The notes under the pieces were generated by a model, which saw only the letters and a program-made list of their open reading frames with translations, made no database searches and was not told the DNA's origin. The translations under genes were made by a program, and so were the position numbers. This document shows, piece by piece, positions 27,510 through 36,456 of a DNA stretch of 45,458 nt (positions within the stretch are counted from its first letter, which is position 1; the number at the start of each line of letters is the position of its first letter). The stretch is from Saprospiraceae bacterium (lineage in GTDB: Bacteria; Bacteroidota; Bacteroidia; Chitinophagales; Saprospiraceae): NCBI GenBank assembly GCA_020848695.1, contig JADLHT010000064.1:1-45458 (forward strand), written 5' to 3'.

Positions 27510-28029
27510 CTAATTGGTCTCTTAATTTTTGTAAAGCAATCCTTGTTCTACTTTTAACGGTACCTAACGGAATTTTGAATTCTTCTGCTATTTCTTGTTG
27601 CGAATAACCATAATAGTATTGTAAATCAATCATTTGTTTTAAATTATGATCTAAATTGATTAGTATTTTCTCCAATCCTAAATAATCCAGTTTCGTAATA
27701 GATTTAGTTTCTGCACTTATATTTACGAGAGAATCTTCGTTTTGGATCATTTTCTTTGAAATAAAATACTGGGACCTCTTATAGTCCAAAGCAAGATTTC
27801 TTGCTATAGTAATCATCCAGGTATAAAGTCTTCCTTTAGAAGGATCATAACTTTCTATATTTCTCCAGATTTTTACAAAACAATCCTGAAGAAGATTTTC
27901 AGATTCGGACTCTGAATTAACCAATTTATTGATTACTCCATAAAGATTGTTGGCATATCGGTCATACAGAATTGAATAAGTTTTTTCATCTGCAGACTTA
28001 AGTCCCTGAATAAGCTCATGTTCGCTCAT
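27499..28029 (-). CDS. ECF-type RNA polymerase sigma factor
   Basis: A 176-residue sigma-70 family protein made of regions 2 and 4 only. Region 2 (about 20-85) has the helix ENLLQDCFVKIW and the -10 recognition part TWMITIARNLALDYKR. Region 4 (about 120-172) has the helix-turn-helix YSQQEIAEEFKIPLGTVKSR. The ATG at 28029 is preferred over a TTG one codon upstream. It is translationally coupled to the cupin anti-sigma gene, the usual arrangement of an ECF switch. Target promoters are not evident in the window. Confidence 0.93.
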   Translation of the reverse strand: MSEHELIQGLKSADEKTYSILYDRYANNLYGVINKLVNSESESENLLQDCFVKIWRNIESYDPSKGRLYTWMITIARNLALDYKRSQYFISKKMIQNEDSLVNISAETKSITKLDYLGLEKILINLDHNLKQMIDLQYYYGYSQQEIAEEFKIPLGTVKSRTRIALQKLRDQLDEQ

Positions 28030-28052
28030 CAAATAATCATGATTTCCATTTT

Positions 28053-28060
28053 CAAAGATA
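28053..28060 (-). promoter_or_regulatory. -7 box upstream of the ECF sigma gene
   Basis: On the minus strand this reads TATCTTTG, the same octamer as in the M36 and rpoD promoters, 23 bases before the ATG at 28029. It suggests transcription by the housekeeping sigma; no ECF-type autoregulatory element was recognised. Confidence 0.4.
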
Positions 28061-28218
28061 CAGGTTTATATTTATTCTGAATTTAACTATCGATAGATTC
28101 AGATAAAGTTAAGCATTTTAATTCAGAACTTTAATGAAGTAATCGTATTTGATAAATTATGTAATCTGATTTGTCTTATTAACGATTTATCAGTTTGCAT
28201 TAGTAGATCTGTTCTTCC

Positions 28219-30852
28219 TTAATTTCTTCTAAATCCTAATCTTGGCCGATCAAATGCTTTTCTGCGATCGTTTTCAGGAATAAGGTCCTTAAGGTCTTCA
28301 GGCATAATTAGATTAGATTGAACTGATTCCATCTCTGTTGGACTGAGTTTCGATAGTCTAATATTCTGATGATGAATGATTTCCTGTACAATAGTTCTGA
28401 TGGTTCTTGCATTTCCAAAGAACTTATCCTTTGAACTGTATAGATAATCGAGATAATTCAGAAAATGACTTTTGGCCGAATCGTGAAGATATAATTTGTG
28501 ATCAGCAAACATTTTTACTGCAATGTCCATCAACTCTTGAGGTAGATAGTCTTCAAATTTTAATATTCTGTCAAATCGGCTGCTCAAACCAGGATTAGAC
28601 TTTAGAAAAATTTCCATCTGATCAGTATAACCGGCAACAAAAACAAAAAACTGTCCTCTCTGATCTTCCATTCTCTTTAATAAGGTCTGAATAACTTCAG
28701 CGCCGTAATCTCCTTGTCCACTGATGCTCTGAGTTAAGGAATAGGCTTCATCTATAAATAGAACACCACCTATTGCCTCTTCAATTTTTTCTGCCGTTTT
28801 AATTGCAGATTGACCCAGATAGCCCGCAACTAATCCTTGTCTATCCGTTTCAATCATATGTCCTCTCTCAAGAATTCCAAGAGCTTTGAATATTCTTGCA
28901 AGGATTCTTGCAACAGTGCTCTTACCCGTACCCGGATTCCCCAGGAAAACAGTGTGAAGGAAAAATTGATTGAGAACCTCTCTTCCGGCTCGTTGGGCAT
29001 ATTGTACGATTTGAACCAGTTCGTGTATCTCTTTCTTAACCTGTGGTATTCCTATAAGTGAATCTAGTTCAGCCAAGGATTCCGTAAGCAATTTATTATC
29101 AACCGGAATTTTTGGTTTTGCATGAAGTGGTTCAATGTCAATTCCTTGAACATCTGCCAAGGTAACCGAACACAGATCTTCGATACTCATATCATGTCCA
29201 TGACCTTCAGTAATAATTCTTATACCTAAATTAATTTTTGATTTATCAACTAGATCAAAAACAAATCTTGCATTTCCAAAAGTATTGTTTCTATTTCGAA
29301 ATGCATTCAGTATTATCTGATGTAATTGTTCTTTTGCCTCGCTGGTAAATTTAATTGCTTTTTCGGACATCGCATATTCTGCAATTTCATATAATTCTTG
29401 TGGTAGATAATCCGGAAAATTATAGTATAGTTTAATTCTGCTTTTAAGTCCTGGATTTGAGTCCAGAAAATATTTCATTTCTTTTGGATAACCGGCCATA
29501 ATGATGGCAATATCACCCGGACCATTTGACATTTCTTTTACTAGAATCTCAATCACCTCTCTCCCAAAATCTTTACTGTCATCATTTGTCCTGGCCAGTG
29601 AATATGCTTCATCAATAAACAATACGCCTCCTCTGGCTTTTTCAATAACCTCTTTTACTTTTGGGGCAGTCTGTCCGATGTATTCACCAACAATTTCTGC
29701 ACGATCTACTTCATAAACATGTCCTTTCGTTAACACCCCCATCTTTTTATAGAGCTGTCCCATCATTTTTGCAACCGTTGTTTTGCCAGTTCCTGGATTT
29801 CCCATAAATACAGAATGAAGTATGATCTGATCGTGTTCTTCTATTCCTCTGTCTTTTCGCAGATTGAGAAACTGAATATACAATGCATGATCTCTAACTT
29901 TTTTCTTTACCTCTTTCAGTCCAACCATATGATCAAGATCAGCTAGTACTTCTTCAAAGGTTTGATAATTTATTTCTTCAGAAGGCAGGATAACCGGATC
30001 ACTGAGATGTGGTAAGGTGATATGTCCTACACCTTCTACAAATTCTTCTTCAACATAGAAGGACATCATGCCGAGAAGTTCATCCATAAAAACAACCTCA
30101 CAGGTGTACAATCCATCCCACCAAGAACCTTTGACATTAGATCCCCATCCGGCAATGATGGTTATCTTTTCTTCATCTCTTTTTACCGGAAGCAATCTAA
30201 TCAATTGTCCTTTTAATTCTCGGGATTCGTTATGGAATTTAATAAATAGTTCGCACTGCCAATTGGCTTGAAGGCATTTATTTCTTAGGACTACTTCGGC
30301 ATAAATATATCTTGTCTCGGTACTTTCAAAACTTGTAAAGTATTTTCTTTCTTCTGTGTTTAATTCATCAAATGGACCTTCAAATAACTTTAAACTTAAT
30401 AAATCAACATAAGGATTGGTTCCGTCATCTTCAAATGGTCCGGCATCTTCAACATAGAAATATTTGGAAGTAATCTTTTCTCCATCAATCCAAGCTTCCC
30501 AACAATATGTTCCTTTTTTCCAAAAACTTCCTTCTTTCTTGTTGCCCCATCCTTCCCGGATATAGACCAAATGATCATACTTTGATATCCTTCTTTTAAA
30601 TGCAAGATTGCAAACTTCTTTTTTGGCTTTAATCAGTGAATAACATCGCAACTCAATGTCTGCTTCCCAAAAATCCCGATCGAAGTATTTGTTGTAAAAA
30701 GATAGTTCTGCATAGATATAAGTAGTTTCCAGCCGATCAAATACTTGTCTGTATTTTTTCTTGTTGTCTGCAAGCCATTCAGTTGAAGCATAAACCTTAA
30801 GCTCTTTAAACTTATATTTTTTCTGATCAACAGGAAGTGTAATTTCTTCCAT
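28219..30852 (-). CDS. Tandem CbbX/CfxQ-type AAA+ ATPase with duplicated N-terminal domain
   Basis: An 877-residue protein with two CbbX-like AAA+ modules. AAA1 (about 315-560) has Walker A GNPGTGKTT (351-359), the family motif GEYIGQTAPKV and Walker B VLFIDEAYSL. AAA2 (about 600-850) has Walker A GNPGTGKST (638-646), AGYLGQSAIKT and VLFIDEAYSL. Both are intact. In front are two copies of an about 125-residue domain I do not recognise (about 5-140 and 150-265); each ends in a pattern like GWG, then K-x-G-S-x-W, then G-x-Y-x-x-E and FYVE. The CbbX family remodels protein complexes; the substrate here is unknown. The gene follows a START-like gene by 38 bases in one direction. Confidence 0.9.
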   Translation of the reverse strand: MEEITLPVDQKKYKFKELKVYASTEWLADNKKKYRQVFDRLETTYIYAELSFYNKYFDRDFWEADIELRCYSLIKAKKEVCNLAFKRRISKYDHLVYIREGWGNKKEGSFWKKGTYCWEAWIDGEKITSKYFYVEDAGPFEDDGTNPYVDLLSLKLFEGPFDELNTEERKYFTSFESTETRYIYAEVVLRNKCLQANWQCELFIKFHNESRELKGQLIRLLPVKRDEEKITIIAGWGSNVKGSWWDGLYTCEVVFMDELLGMMSFYVEEEFVEGVGHITLPHLSDPVILPSEEINYQTFEEVLADLDHMVGLKEVKKKVRDHALYIQFLNLRKDRGIEEHDQIILHSVFMGNPGTGKTTVAKMMGQLYKKMGVLTKGHVYEVDRAEIVGEYIGQTAPKVKEVIEKARGGVLFIDEAYSLARTNDDSKDFGREVIEILVKEMSNGPGDIAIIMAGYPKEMKYFLDSNPGLKSRIKLYYNFPDYLPQELYEIAEYAMSEKAIKFTSEAKEQLHQIILNAFRNRNNTFGNARFVFDLVDKSKINLGIRIITEGHGHDMSIEDLCSVTLADVQGIDIEPLHAKPKIPVDNKLLTESLAELDSLIGIPQVKKEIHELVQIVQYAQRAGREVLNQFFLHTVFLGNPGTGKSTVARILARIFKALGILERGHMIETDRQGLVAGYLGQSAIKTAEKIEEAIGGVLFIDEAYSLTQSISGQGDYGAEVIQTLLKRMEDQRGQFFVFVAGYTDQMEIFLKSNPGLSSRFDRILKFEDYLPQELMDIAVKMFADHKLYLHDSAKSHFLNYLDYLYSSKDKFFGNARTIRTIVQEIIHHQNIRLSKLSPTEMESVQSNLIMPEDLKDLIPENDRRKAFDRPRLGFRRN

Positions 30853-30890
30853 GGTATAAGACTTTTTTAGTAAGAAGAATTAATCGTGGA

Positions 30891-31265
30891 TCAGCCTCCG
30901 CTGGCTGCCTTTAATTTCTTAATATAAACTTCCCATAAATCCTTTTGTTCATCCACTTCATCGTCGTCACAATAATCAGATACTTCGAGTATAGTCTCAT
31001 TTGTAATATCAGTTTTGTAAATTCTGAACTGAAGAAATTCACCTTCTCGATCTACCCAGGCAAATTTGACCAATTCGTCTTCGATATCCATTACAATATC
31101 AGCGACCTCATCAGAGCCCTCCCAGGAAAAAGTATATCGATCTCCAATATTATCCACCTTATCACAAAACCATCTTACAATTGCGGTGGTCTGAGTTACA
31201 AATAAATATATAATTGACGGAGAGGACTTAAACATGTATTCTACTTGAAAAGGAACTCTGGCCAT
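30891..31265 (-). CDS. START-like domain protein
   Basis: A 124-residue acidic protein. The pattern YMFKSSPSIIYLFVTQTTAI, then W-F-C-D-K-V-D-N and a run of alternating beta strands (YTFSWEGSDEVADIVMD, FLQFRIYKTDI), ends in a long helix (KDLWEVYIKKLKAA). This fits the small Bacteroidota START-like/SRPBCC group. Such folds bind hydrophobic ligands or act as adaptors. It is the first gene of the pair with the tandem AAA+ ATPase and may be its adaptor, which is inference. Confidence 0.8.
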   Translation of the reverse strand: MARVPFQVEYMFKSSPSIIYLFVTQTTAIVRWFCDKVDNIGDRYTFSWEGSDEVADIVMDIEDELVKFAWVDREGEFLQFRIYKTDITNETILEVSDYCDDDEVDEQKDLWEVYIKKLKAASGG

Positions 31266-31291
31266 GATAAATTGGATTTATTCTCTATTTA

Positions 31292-31319
31292 TATAAAGGG
31301 CAATATTAATCCCTTTATA
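31292..31319. repeat. Perfect inverted repeat between divergent START-like gene and rpoD
   Basis: TATAAAGGG (31292-31300) and CCCTTTATA (31311-31319) form a perfect 9-bp inverted repeat with a 10-base AT spacer. It lies 27 bases upstream of the START-like ATG and about 150 bases upstream of rpoD. It cannot be an ordinary 3' terminator for either annotated gene. An operator or a 5'-leader hairpin of the START-like/AAA+ transcript is possible. Confidence 0.5.
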
Positions 31320-31459
31320 GAATTTTTTAGTATTTTATGAACTTTTTTTACTAAGTTGGCATTATTGTAGTTTGCCTAAGTATAGACGAAGCAATTAAAT
31401 CTTAGTCAAAAACGAAGACCATTTAGTTTAAAATTCTGATTATCAAATTGTTATAACCT

Positions 31460-31467
31460 TATCTTTG
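31460..31467 (+). promoter_or_regulatory. -7-like box directly before the rpoD start codon
   Basis: TATCTTTG is a full TAnnTTTG match but ends only one base before the rpoD ATG at 31469. Used as a promoter it would start transcription inside the first codons. No good TTG lies at the -33 distance. It may be a chance match or drive a leaderless or shortened product. Confidence 0.3.
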
Positions 31468-31468
31468 C

Positions 31469-32338
31469 ATGCGGCAGTTAAAAATTACCAAGTCGATTAC
31501 CAATAGAGAGAGTCAATCTCTTGAGAAATATCTTCAGGAAATTGGAAAAGTAGATTTATTAACACCCGAAGAGGAGGTTGAACTGGCAAAACAGATTAAA
31601 CAAGGCAATCAGATCTCACTTGAAAAACTAACCAAGGCCAATCTTCGATTTGTTGTTTCAGTAGCCAAGCAATACCAGAATCAAGGACTTTCACTTTCTG
31701 ATTTGATCAATGAAGGGAATCTAGGTCTGATCAAAGCCGCTCAGAGATTTGACGAAACAAGGGGTTTTAAGTTTATTTCCTATGCAGTATGGTGGATCAG
31801 ACAATCTATTCTTCAAGCCTTGGCAGAACAGTCAAGAATCGTTCGGCTTCCGCTCAATAAGGTTGGATCACTTAATAAGATCAATCGTGCATTCTCGGAG
31901 TTAGAACAAGAATATGAACGAGAGCCAAGTCCGGAAGAACTTGCTGCTGTACTTGAAATTCCAACAGAAGAAGTTGAAACAACACTTGGAGTAGCCGCAA
32001 GACACGTTTCTATGGATGCTCCGTTTGTAGACGGAGAAGATAACTCCCTGCTGGATGTACTTGAGAACAATACAACTCCTGCTACAGATTCTTCGCTGGA
32101 ATTTAAAGATTCATTGCGAAGGGAGATTGAAAGAGCCCTTGGAACACTAACAGATCGTCAGGCTGATGTGATAAAGTTATATTTTGGACTTGGAATAGAA
32201 CATCCCGAGTCGCTGGAAGATATTGGTGATAAATTTGGTTTGACCCGAGAACGGGTTAGACAAATTAAAGATAAAGCTATCAACAAATTAAGATCTACTA
32301 CCAGAAGCAAGCTGCTTAAACAATACTTAGGTATTTAA
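31469..32338 (+). CDS. rpoD: Primary RNA polymerase sigma factor RpoD/SigA
   Basis: A 289-residue housekeeping sigma of the short Bacteroidota type without region 1.1. The N-terminus [15 protein letters not shown] is the one conserved across the phylum and fixes the start. Region 1.2 (about 18-50), region 2 with [27 protein letters not shown] and the region 3 helix follow. Region 4 has the helix-turn-helix [19 protein letters not shown] (about 245-270). It recognises the TTG/TAnnTTTG promoters noted in this window. It is followed at 90 bases by gap. Confidence 0.97.
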   Translation: MRQLKITKSITNRESQSLEKYLQEIGKVDLLTPEEEVELAKQIKQGNQISLEKLTKANLRFVVSVAKQYQNQGLSLSDLINEGNLGLIKAAQRFDETRGFKFISYAVWWIRQSILQALAEQSRIVRLPLNKVGSLNKINRAFSELEQEYEREPSPEELAAVLEIPTEEVETTLGVAARHVSMDAPFVDGEDNSLLDVLENNTTPATDSSLEFKDSLRREIERALGTLTDRQADVIKLYFGLGIEHPESLEDIGDKFGLTRERVRQIKDKAINKLRSTTRSKLLKQYLGI

Positions 32339-32381
32339 TACACTTATTAGTTAAAAAGGTATTCTATTTTGTAAGCTGAAT

Positions 32382-32412
32382 TTGGCTTTTACTCTTAAAA
32401 TGTTGAAATTTG
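32382..32412 (+). promoter_or_regulatory. Possible promoter for gap
   Basis: TTG at 32382-32384 is followed after 20 bases by GAAATTTG at 32405-32412, one mismatch from TAnnTTTG plus a G for T at its first base. It would start transcription about 10 bases before the ATG at 32428. It supports that ATG over the TTG at 32410. Confidence 0.35.
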
Positions 32413-32427
32413 CACAAAATTAAAACC

Positions 32428-33885
32428 ATGAGTATTGACCAAAGCTTGAATTCGGAAATTAATCTAAGTCATTGGAGGGAAAAAGAAAAGAATGCCCTTG
32501 AACTCAGTAAAATTGTTGGAGAATTAAACTTTGATAGATCAATAGACCTGATACTTTTTCGAAGAGATTTAAATGACGTTCGTCCTAGTGAGCTTCTTCA
32601 ATTTCATAATTCTTGGGTCAATTATACCGATAAACCCGTTGATGTTGATCTAACATTAGCAATTGCAAAAGAAATTCATAAAATTGACAATTTAGGATCT
32701 TCCAGAATTGATATCGGAAAATTGGCTACTGAATGGCTAAATTCTGATAGAAAAGATTTAAGTTCTTTTGTAATATCAAAATTATCGGATTTACTCACCC
32801 ATTCAAACGTTGAACAAACTCACCGTGATGTGGTATTGTATGGTTTTGGGAGGATTGGACGATTAGTAACTAGAAGATTAATAGCCACTACGGGGAGAGG
32901 TCAGCAACTTCGATTACGTGCAATTGTAATTCGACCTGGAATGAAAGATCGAATGGAAGAATTTCAAAAAAGGATGTCATTGCTCGAATCAGATTCCATT
33001 CATGGGAATTTTAAAGGAATAATTAAGATTCATGCTGAAAGTTCACAAATAGAAATAAATGGTAATCTGATCCATATGATTTTTGCTTCAGATCCATCTG
33101 AAATCGATTATACCCAGTTTGGAATTGAAAATGCAATCTTAATAGATAATACGGGAATGTGGGATACTAAGGAAAAACTAAGCGCACATTTAAGACCGGG
33201 TATCTCTAAAGTATTACTAACAGCTCCTGGGAAGGATATTCCCAATGTCGTATTAGGAGTAAACCAAGACATTATAACGGATTCCGATCAGATTGTTTGT
33301 GCAGCCTCATGTACAACTAATGCCATTGTTCCTCTTATTCATGTAATGGATAAAGAATTTGGAATTGATAAAGGACATATAGAAACAGTTCATGCGTACA
33401 CAAGTGATCAGAATTTATTAGACAATTTTCATCGCAAACCGAGAAGGGGACGAGGTGCTCCCATTAACATGGTGATTACAAGCACCGGTGCAGCAAGTGC
33501 AGTAGCAAAGGTACTTCCACAACTTAAAGGCAAACTAACAGGAAATGCCGTACGTGTTCCGGTTCCAAATGTATCATTGGCTATATTAAATCTTACTCTA
33601 GGGAAAGCGACAACAATTGATGAAATACTCAACAGTATGAAGAAAGCGGCATACTATGGAGATCTAGCCGAACAAATTCAATACTCTACTTCCAATGAAT
33701 ATGTAAGCAGTAATGCAGTTGGATCAACGGTTGCCTGTGTGTTGGATGCTCCTTCCACGATCTTGTCGAATGATGGTCGTACCGTTACACTTTACGCATG
33801 GTACGATAATGAATTTGGTTATTCCTGTCAGGTAGTCAGATTTGCAAAACATGTTGCAAGGGTTAGAAGATCTACCTATTACTAA
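32428..33885 (+). CDS. gap: Glyceraldehyde-3-phosphate dehydrogenase, long form
   Basis: A 485-residue enzyme from ATG 32428 (a TTG at 32410 would add six residues but overlaps the promoter-like box). The usual GAPDH core starts only after about 130 residues: the Rossmann motif YGFGRIGR includes G139, the catalytic cysteine is C295 in ASCTTN, and TVHAYTSDQ, PRRGRGAP and WYDNEFGYSCQ follow. The about 130-residue N-terminal extension is known from the long GAPDH group of Bacteroidota and some Proteobacteria. It catalyses the NAD(P)-dependent oxidation of glyceraldehyde 3-phosphate in glycolysis or the reverse. The S41 peptidase gene starts three bases after its stop. Confidence 0.95.
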   Translation: MSIDQSLNSEINLSHWREKEKNALELSKIVGELNFDRSIDLILFRRDLNDVRPSELLQFHNSWVNYTDKPVDVDLTLAIAKEIHKIDNLGSSRIDIGKLATEWLNSDRKDLSSFVISKLSDLLTHSNVEQTHRDVVLYGFGRIGRLVTRRLIATTGRGQQLRLRAIVIRPGMKDRMEEFQKRMSLLESDSIHGNFKGIIKIHAESSQIEINGNLIHMIFASDPSEIDYTQFGIENAILIDNTGMWDTKEKLSAHLRPGISKVLLTAPGKDIPNVVLGVNQDIITDSDQIVCAASCTTNAIVPLIHVMDKEFGIDKGHIETVHAYTSDQNLLDNFHRKPRRGRGAPINMVITSTGAASAVAKVLPQLKGKLTGNAVRVPVPNVSLAILNLTLGKATTIDEILNSMKKAAYYGDLAEQIQYSTSNEYVSSNAVGSTVACVLDAPSTILSNDGRTVTLYAWYDNEFGYSCQVVRFAKHVARVRRSTYY

Positions 33886-33888
33886 TTG

Positions 33889-35424
33889 ATGTCAGAACAA
33901 ATTCCTAAACATCTTAAATGGCTGCCTTTTGTTATAGGATTAAGCGCAGCAATAGGAATGTATGGGGGATATCGATTACAACTTCCAAAAAAATTTCGAG
34001 AGCAAATTCATAAGGAACAGTTTATTCCCAATCAAAAAAATCAAAATCTATACGATGTATTAAATTATCTGGAGTCTAAATATGTGGATTCAATTGACCA
34101 GAAAGAAAATACTGATTTTCTCATTCAACAGTTGTGTTTTGCCCTGGATCCCTATACCGAGTATTTAAAGGCTTCTGAGTTTTCAACACTTAAAGATGAT
34201 ATAGATGGATCTTACAAAGGAGTTGGTCTGAGTTTTACCATAATAAATGATCAGGTTTTTATCTCCTCAGTTGTCTCTAAAGGTCCATCTGCAATAGTTG
34301 GACTTGAACCTGGGGATTTAGTTATGGAAATCAATCAAAAGGTTTTATTGTCACACAATATTCATCTTGACTCTATTGCTAATTATCTTCGTTCCAATTC
34401 TGATGTCTGTGAATTGCTAATTAAAAAAAGCAATGAGGCAGAAAGCAGAATAGTGAAAATTATTAAGACAGAAATTTATAATAAAAGTATTTCAGCTTCA
34501 AAGGCTGTGAATGAAAATACCTTTTATATTAAAATCGATCGATTCTCTGAAAAAACATACCGAGAGTTTATGATGATCATTGAAGATTACGTTCAGAACA
34601 AAAAGCTTAAAAATTTAATTCTTGACCTCAGAGATAATAGTGGTGGTGTACTCGATGCATCTGCTGATATTTTAAATCAACTGCTAACAGAACCAAACAC
34701 AATCATGTTTACAACTGTTGATAGAAATAAGAAGGAAAAGAAGTATCAGGCAACGGGAAAACCATTCTTTAGATTGGGAAAAATAGTTGTCCTCATAAAT
34801 AGTAACACAGCTTCCGCTGCAGAAGTTGTAGCAGGATCATTGCAGGATCTTTCAAGAGCAAAAATCTATGGTGTACCTAGTTTTGGAAAAGCAACAGTAC
34901 TTGAATTATATCCACTTTCTGATGGAAGTTCGCTCGAAATGTCAAGTGCGAGAATCAAGCTTCCATCAGGTAGATGCATACAGAAGGCTTATGACGTGAG
35001 TGACGATTCTTCTTTAAACTGGTTAAGCAAATTCAAACCAGATACAACAGAAATTCATTTTGGTAATAAGATTCTGGCAAATGGCAAAGGAGTAATTCCT
35101 GATGTAATTTCAAGTATAGATGAAAGGATTGCTGATACATTAATTATTAAAATTGCTACAAACTTTGTTATTCAATACTTCCAAGAAATCAAGGCTATCA
35201 GAGAAAAGAAAAATTCAAAAAGTCTGCTCGAAACATTGATTCTGAAGAAAGTAATCAATTTGCATCAAGATAAATTTATTTTAAAAAATAAGAACGAAAT
35301 TATTCAGGAAATTCAATACAAGATTTTAAGGTTGATGGAATCTGAAGAGCAAGAGAGATTGGAGATTTTAAAAACAGATCCTTGGATTGATCAGGCTGTT
35401 GATCTCATCAACACAAATAAGTAA
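33889..35424 (+). CDS. S41 family C-terminal processing peptidase (CtpA-like)
   Basis: A 511-residue protein from ATG 33889, three bases after gap. An N-terminal signal anchor (about 12-30) is followed by a PDZ domain (about 95-180, GVGLSFTI, GLEPGDLVMEIN) and the S41 core. The nucleophile is S309 in NTASAAEVV and the general base is K334 in FGKATV. The position where the family's third residue (glutamine, as in GKxxVQ) is expected is leucine. It should cleave periplasmic proteins from their C-termini. The C-terminal 110 residues are charged and helical. Confidence 0.92.
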   Translation: MSEQIPKHLKWLPFVIGLSAAIGMYGGYRLQLPKKFREQIHKEQFIPNQKNQNLYDVLNYLESKYVDSIDQKENTDFLIQQLCFALDPYTEYLKASEFSTLKDDIDGSYKGVGLSFTIINDQVFISSVVSKGPSAIVGLEPGDLVMEINQKVLLSHNIHLDSIANYLRSNSDVCELLIKKSNEAESRIVKIIKTEIYNKSISASKAVNENTFYIKIDRFSEKTYREFMMIIEDYVQNKKLKNLILDLRDNSGGVLDASADILNQLLTEPNTIMFTTVDRNKKEKKYQATGKPFFRLGKIVVLINSNTASAAEVVAGSLQDLSRAKIYGVPSFGKATVLELYPLSDGSSLEMSSARIKLPSGRCIQKAYDVSDDSSLNWLSKFKPDTTEIHFGNKILANGKGVIPDVISSIDERIADTLIIKIATNFVIQYFQEIKAIREKKNSKSLLETLILKKVINLHQDKFILKNKNEIIQEIQYKILRLMESEEQERLEILKTDPWIDQAVDLINTNK

Positions 35425-35460
35425 AGTTATTTTCAGATAAACAAAAATATTAATAGAAAT

Positions 35461-36267
35461 ATGGAAACAGGGCAAGAGTTGAATTATATTCAGATTAATA
35501 AGGAAGCTTGGAATAGGAAAGTTGAGAGTCATTTTGAATCCGAATTTTATGATGTAGAATCATTTATTAATGGTAAAAACTCGCTGACAAGTATTGAATT
35601 ACCCTTGTTGGCTGAGTTAACTGGCAAGAGAGTTTTGCATCTCCAATGTCATTTTGGAATGGATAGCATTTCACTTGCAAGATTAGGAGCGGAAGTTGTG
35701 GCGGTAGATTTCTCGGAAGAAGCAATTCAAAAAGGGATGAATCTGGCAGCTCAGGAAAACGCAAATGTTCGTTTTATTTGTTGCAATGTATTAGAACTTG
35801 ATCAATACCTTGAGGAACAGTTTGACATTGTATTTGCCTCGTATGGTATTATTGGATGGTTGGATGATTTGAATCAATGGGCTAAAATTATAGCTCATTT
35901 TTTAAAAAAGGACGGTCGATTTATTTTTGCTGAATTTCATCCCGTTGTATGGATGTTTAGTGATCGATTTGATAGTGTTGAGTTTTCATATTTTAAATCT
36001 GAACCAATTATTGAAAATGAGTCAGGCACATATGCTGATAGAGATGCAGATTTATCAACACAATCGATGAGTTGGAATCATAGTCTTGAAGAAGTCTTTC
36101 AAGCTTTAATGAAAAACGGATTGAGTATTAACGATTTTAAAGAATATGATTTTTCACCTTTTAATTGTTTTCTAAACACAGAAGAGTTTCAACCTGAGAA
36201 GTTTCGAATTGCACATTTTCAAAATAAAATTCCAATGGTCTATAGCCTTGTTGCGGTTAAGAATTAA
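35461..36267 (+). CDS. Class I SAM-dependent methyltransferase
   Basis: A 268-residue cytoplasmic protein. SAM-binding motif I is present as LHLQCHFGMDSISLARLGA, followed by the acidic end of strand 2 (VVAVDFS) and motif II (FDIVFASYG). The LHLQCHFG form is seen in a common but functionally unassigned group of bacterial methyltransferases. It lacks the paired cysteines of arsenite methyltransferases. The substrate is unknown. It lies 36 bases after the S41 peptidase gene. Confidence 0.88.
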   Translation: METGQELNYIQINKEAWNRKVESHFESEFYDVESFINGKNSLTSIELPLLAELTGKRVLHLQCHFGMDSISLARLGAEVVAVDFSEEAIQKGMNLAAQENANVRFICCNVLELDQYLEEQFDIVFASYGIIGWLDDLNQWAKIIAHFLKKDGRFIFAEFHPVVWMFSDRFDSVEFSYFKSEPIIENESGTYADRDADLSTQSMSWNHSLEEVFQALMKNGLSINDFKEYDFSPFNCFLNTEEFQPEKFRIAHFQNKIPMVYSLVAVKN

Positions 36268-36303
36268 TTTAGTTTTAAACCCTTCTATAGGTAAAATCCC
36301 GGA

Positions 36304-36456
36304 TTATTTAACAATCTTTAGGGATTGTGCAATCTGATGACTCATTAATCTTCTATGCGCTTTTGTTGCATCATCTCCATTTGAATTTTTAGCCAATTTG
36401 TTATAAATCTGATGCAAGGCTTCATATATAACCAAATGGTTGTTCAACACCTCCAT
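36304..36456 (-). CDS. Small 50-residue ORF, possibly a gene remnant
   Basis: Starts with ATG and MEVLNNHLVIYEALHQ, ends QIAQSLKIVK, and reads as a plausible short all-helical protein. An in-frame TAG directly precedes the ATG, and a second ORF (MDKVNKICLENFNW, 36444-36521) overlaps its start in a different frame. It is not recognised as any family. It may be a real small protein or the 3' part of a frameshifted gene. Confidence 0.3.
   Translation of the reverse strand: MEVLNNHLVIYEALHQIYNKLAKNSNGDDATKAHRRLMSHQIAQSLKIVK

Noticed and set aside
32410-32427. TTG at 32410 as the gap start
   Set aside because: It overlaps the -7-like box; the ATG at 32428 gives the usual N-terminus.
35461-36267. 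Methyltransferase as the missing ArsM
   Set aside because: It lacks the conserved cysteines of arsenite methyltransferases and lies 14 kb from arsS on the other strand.
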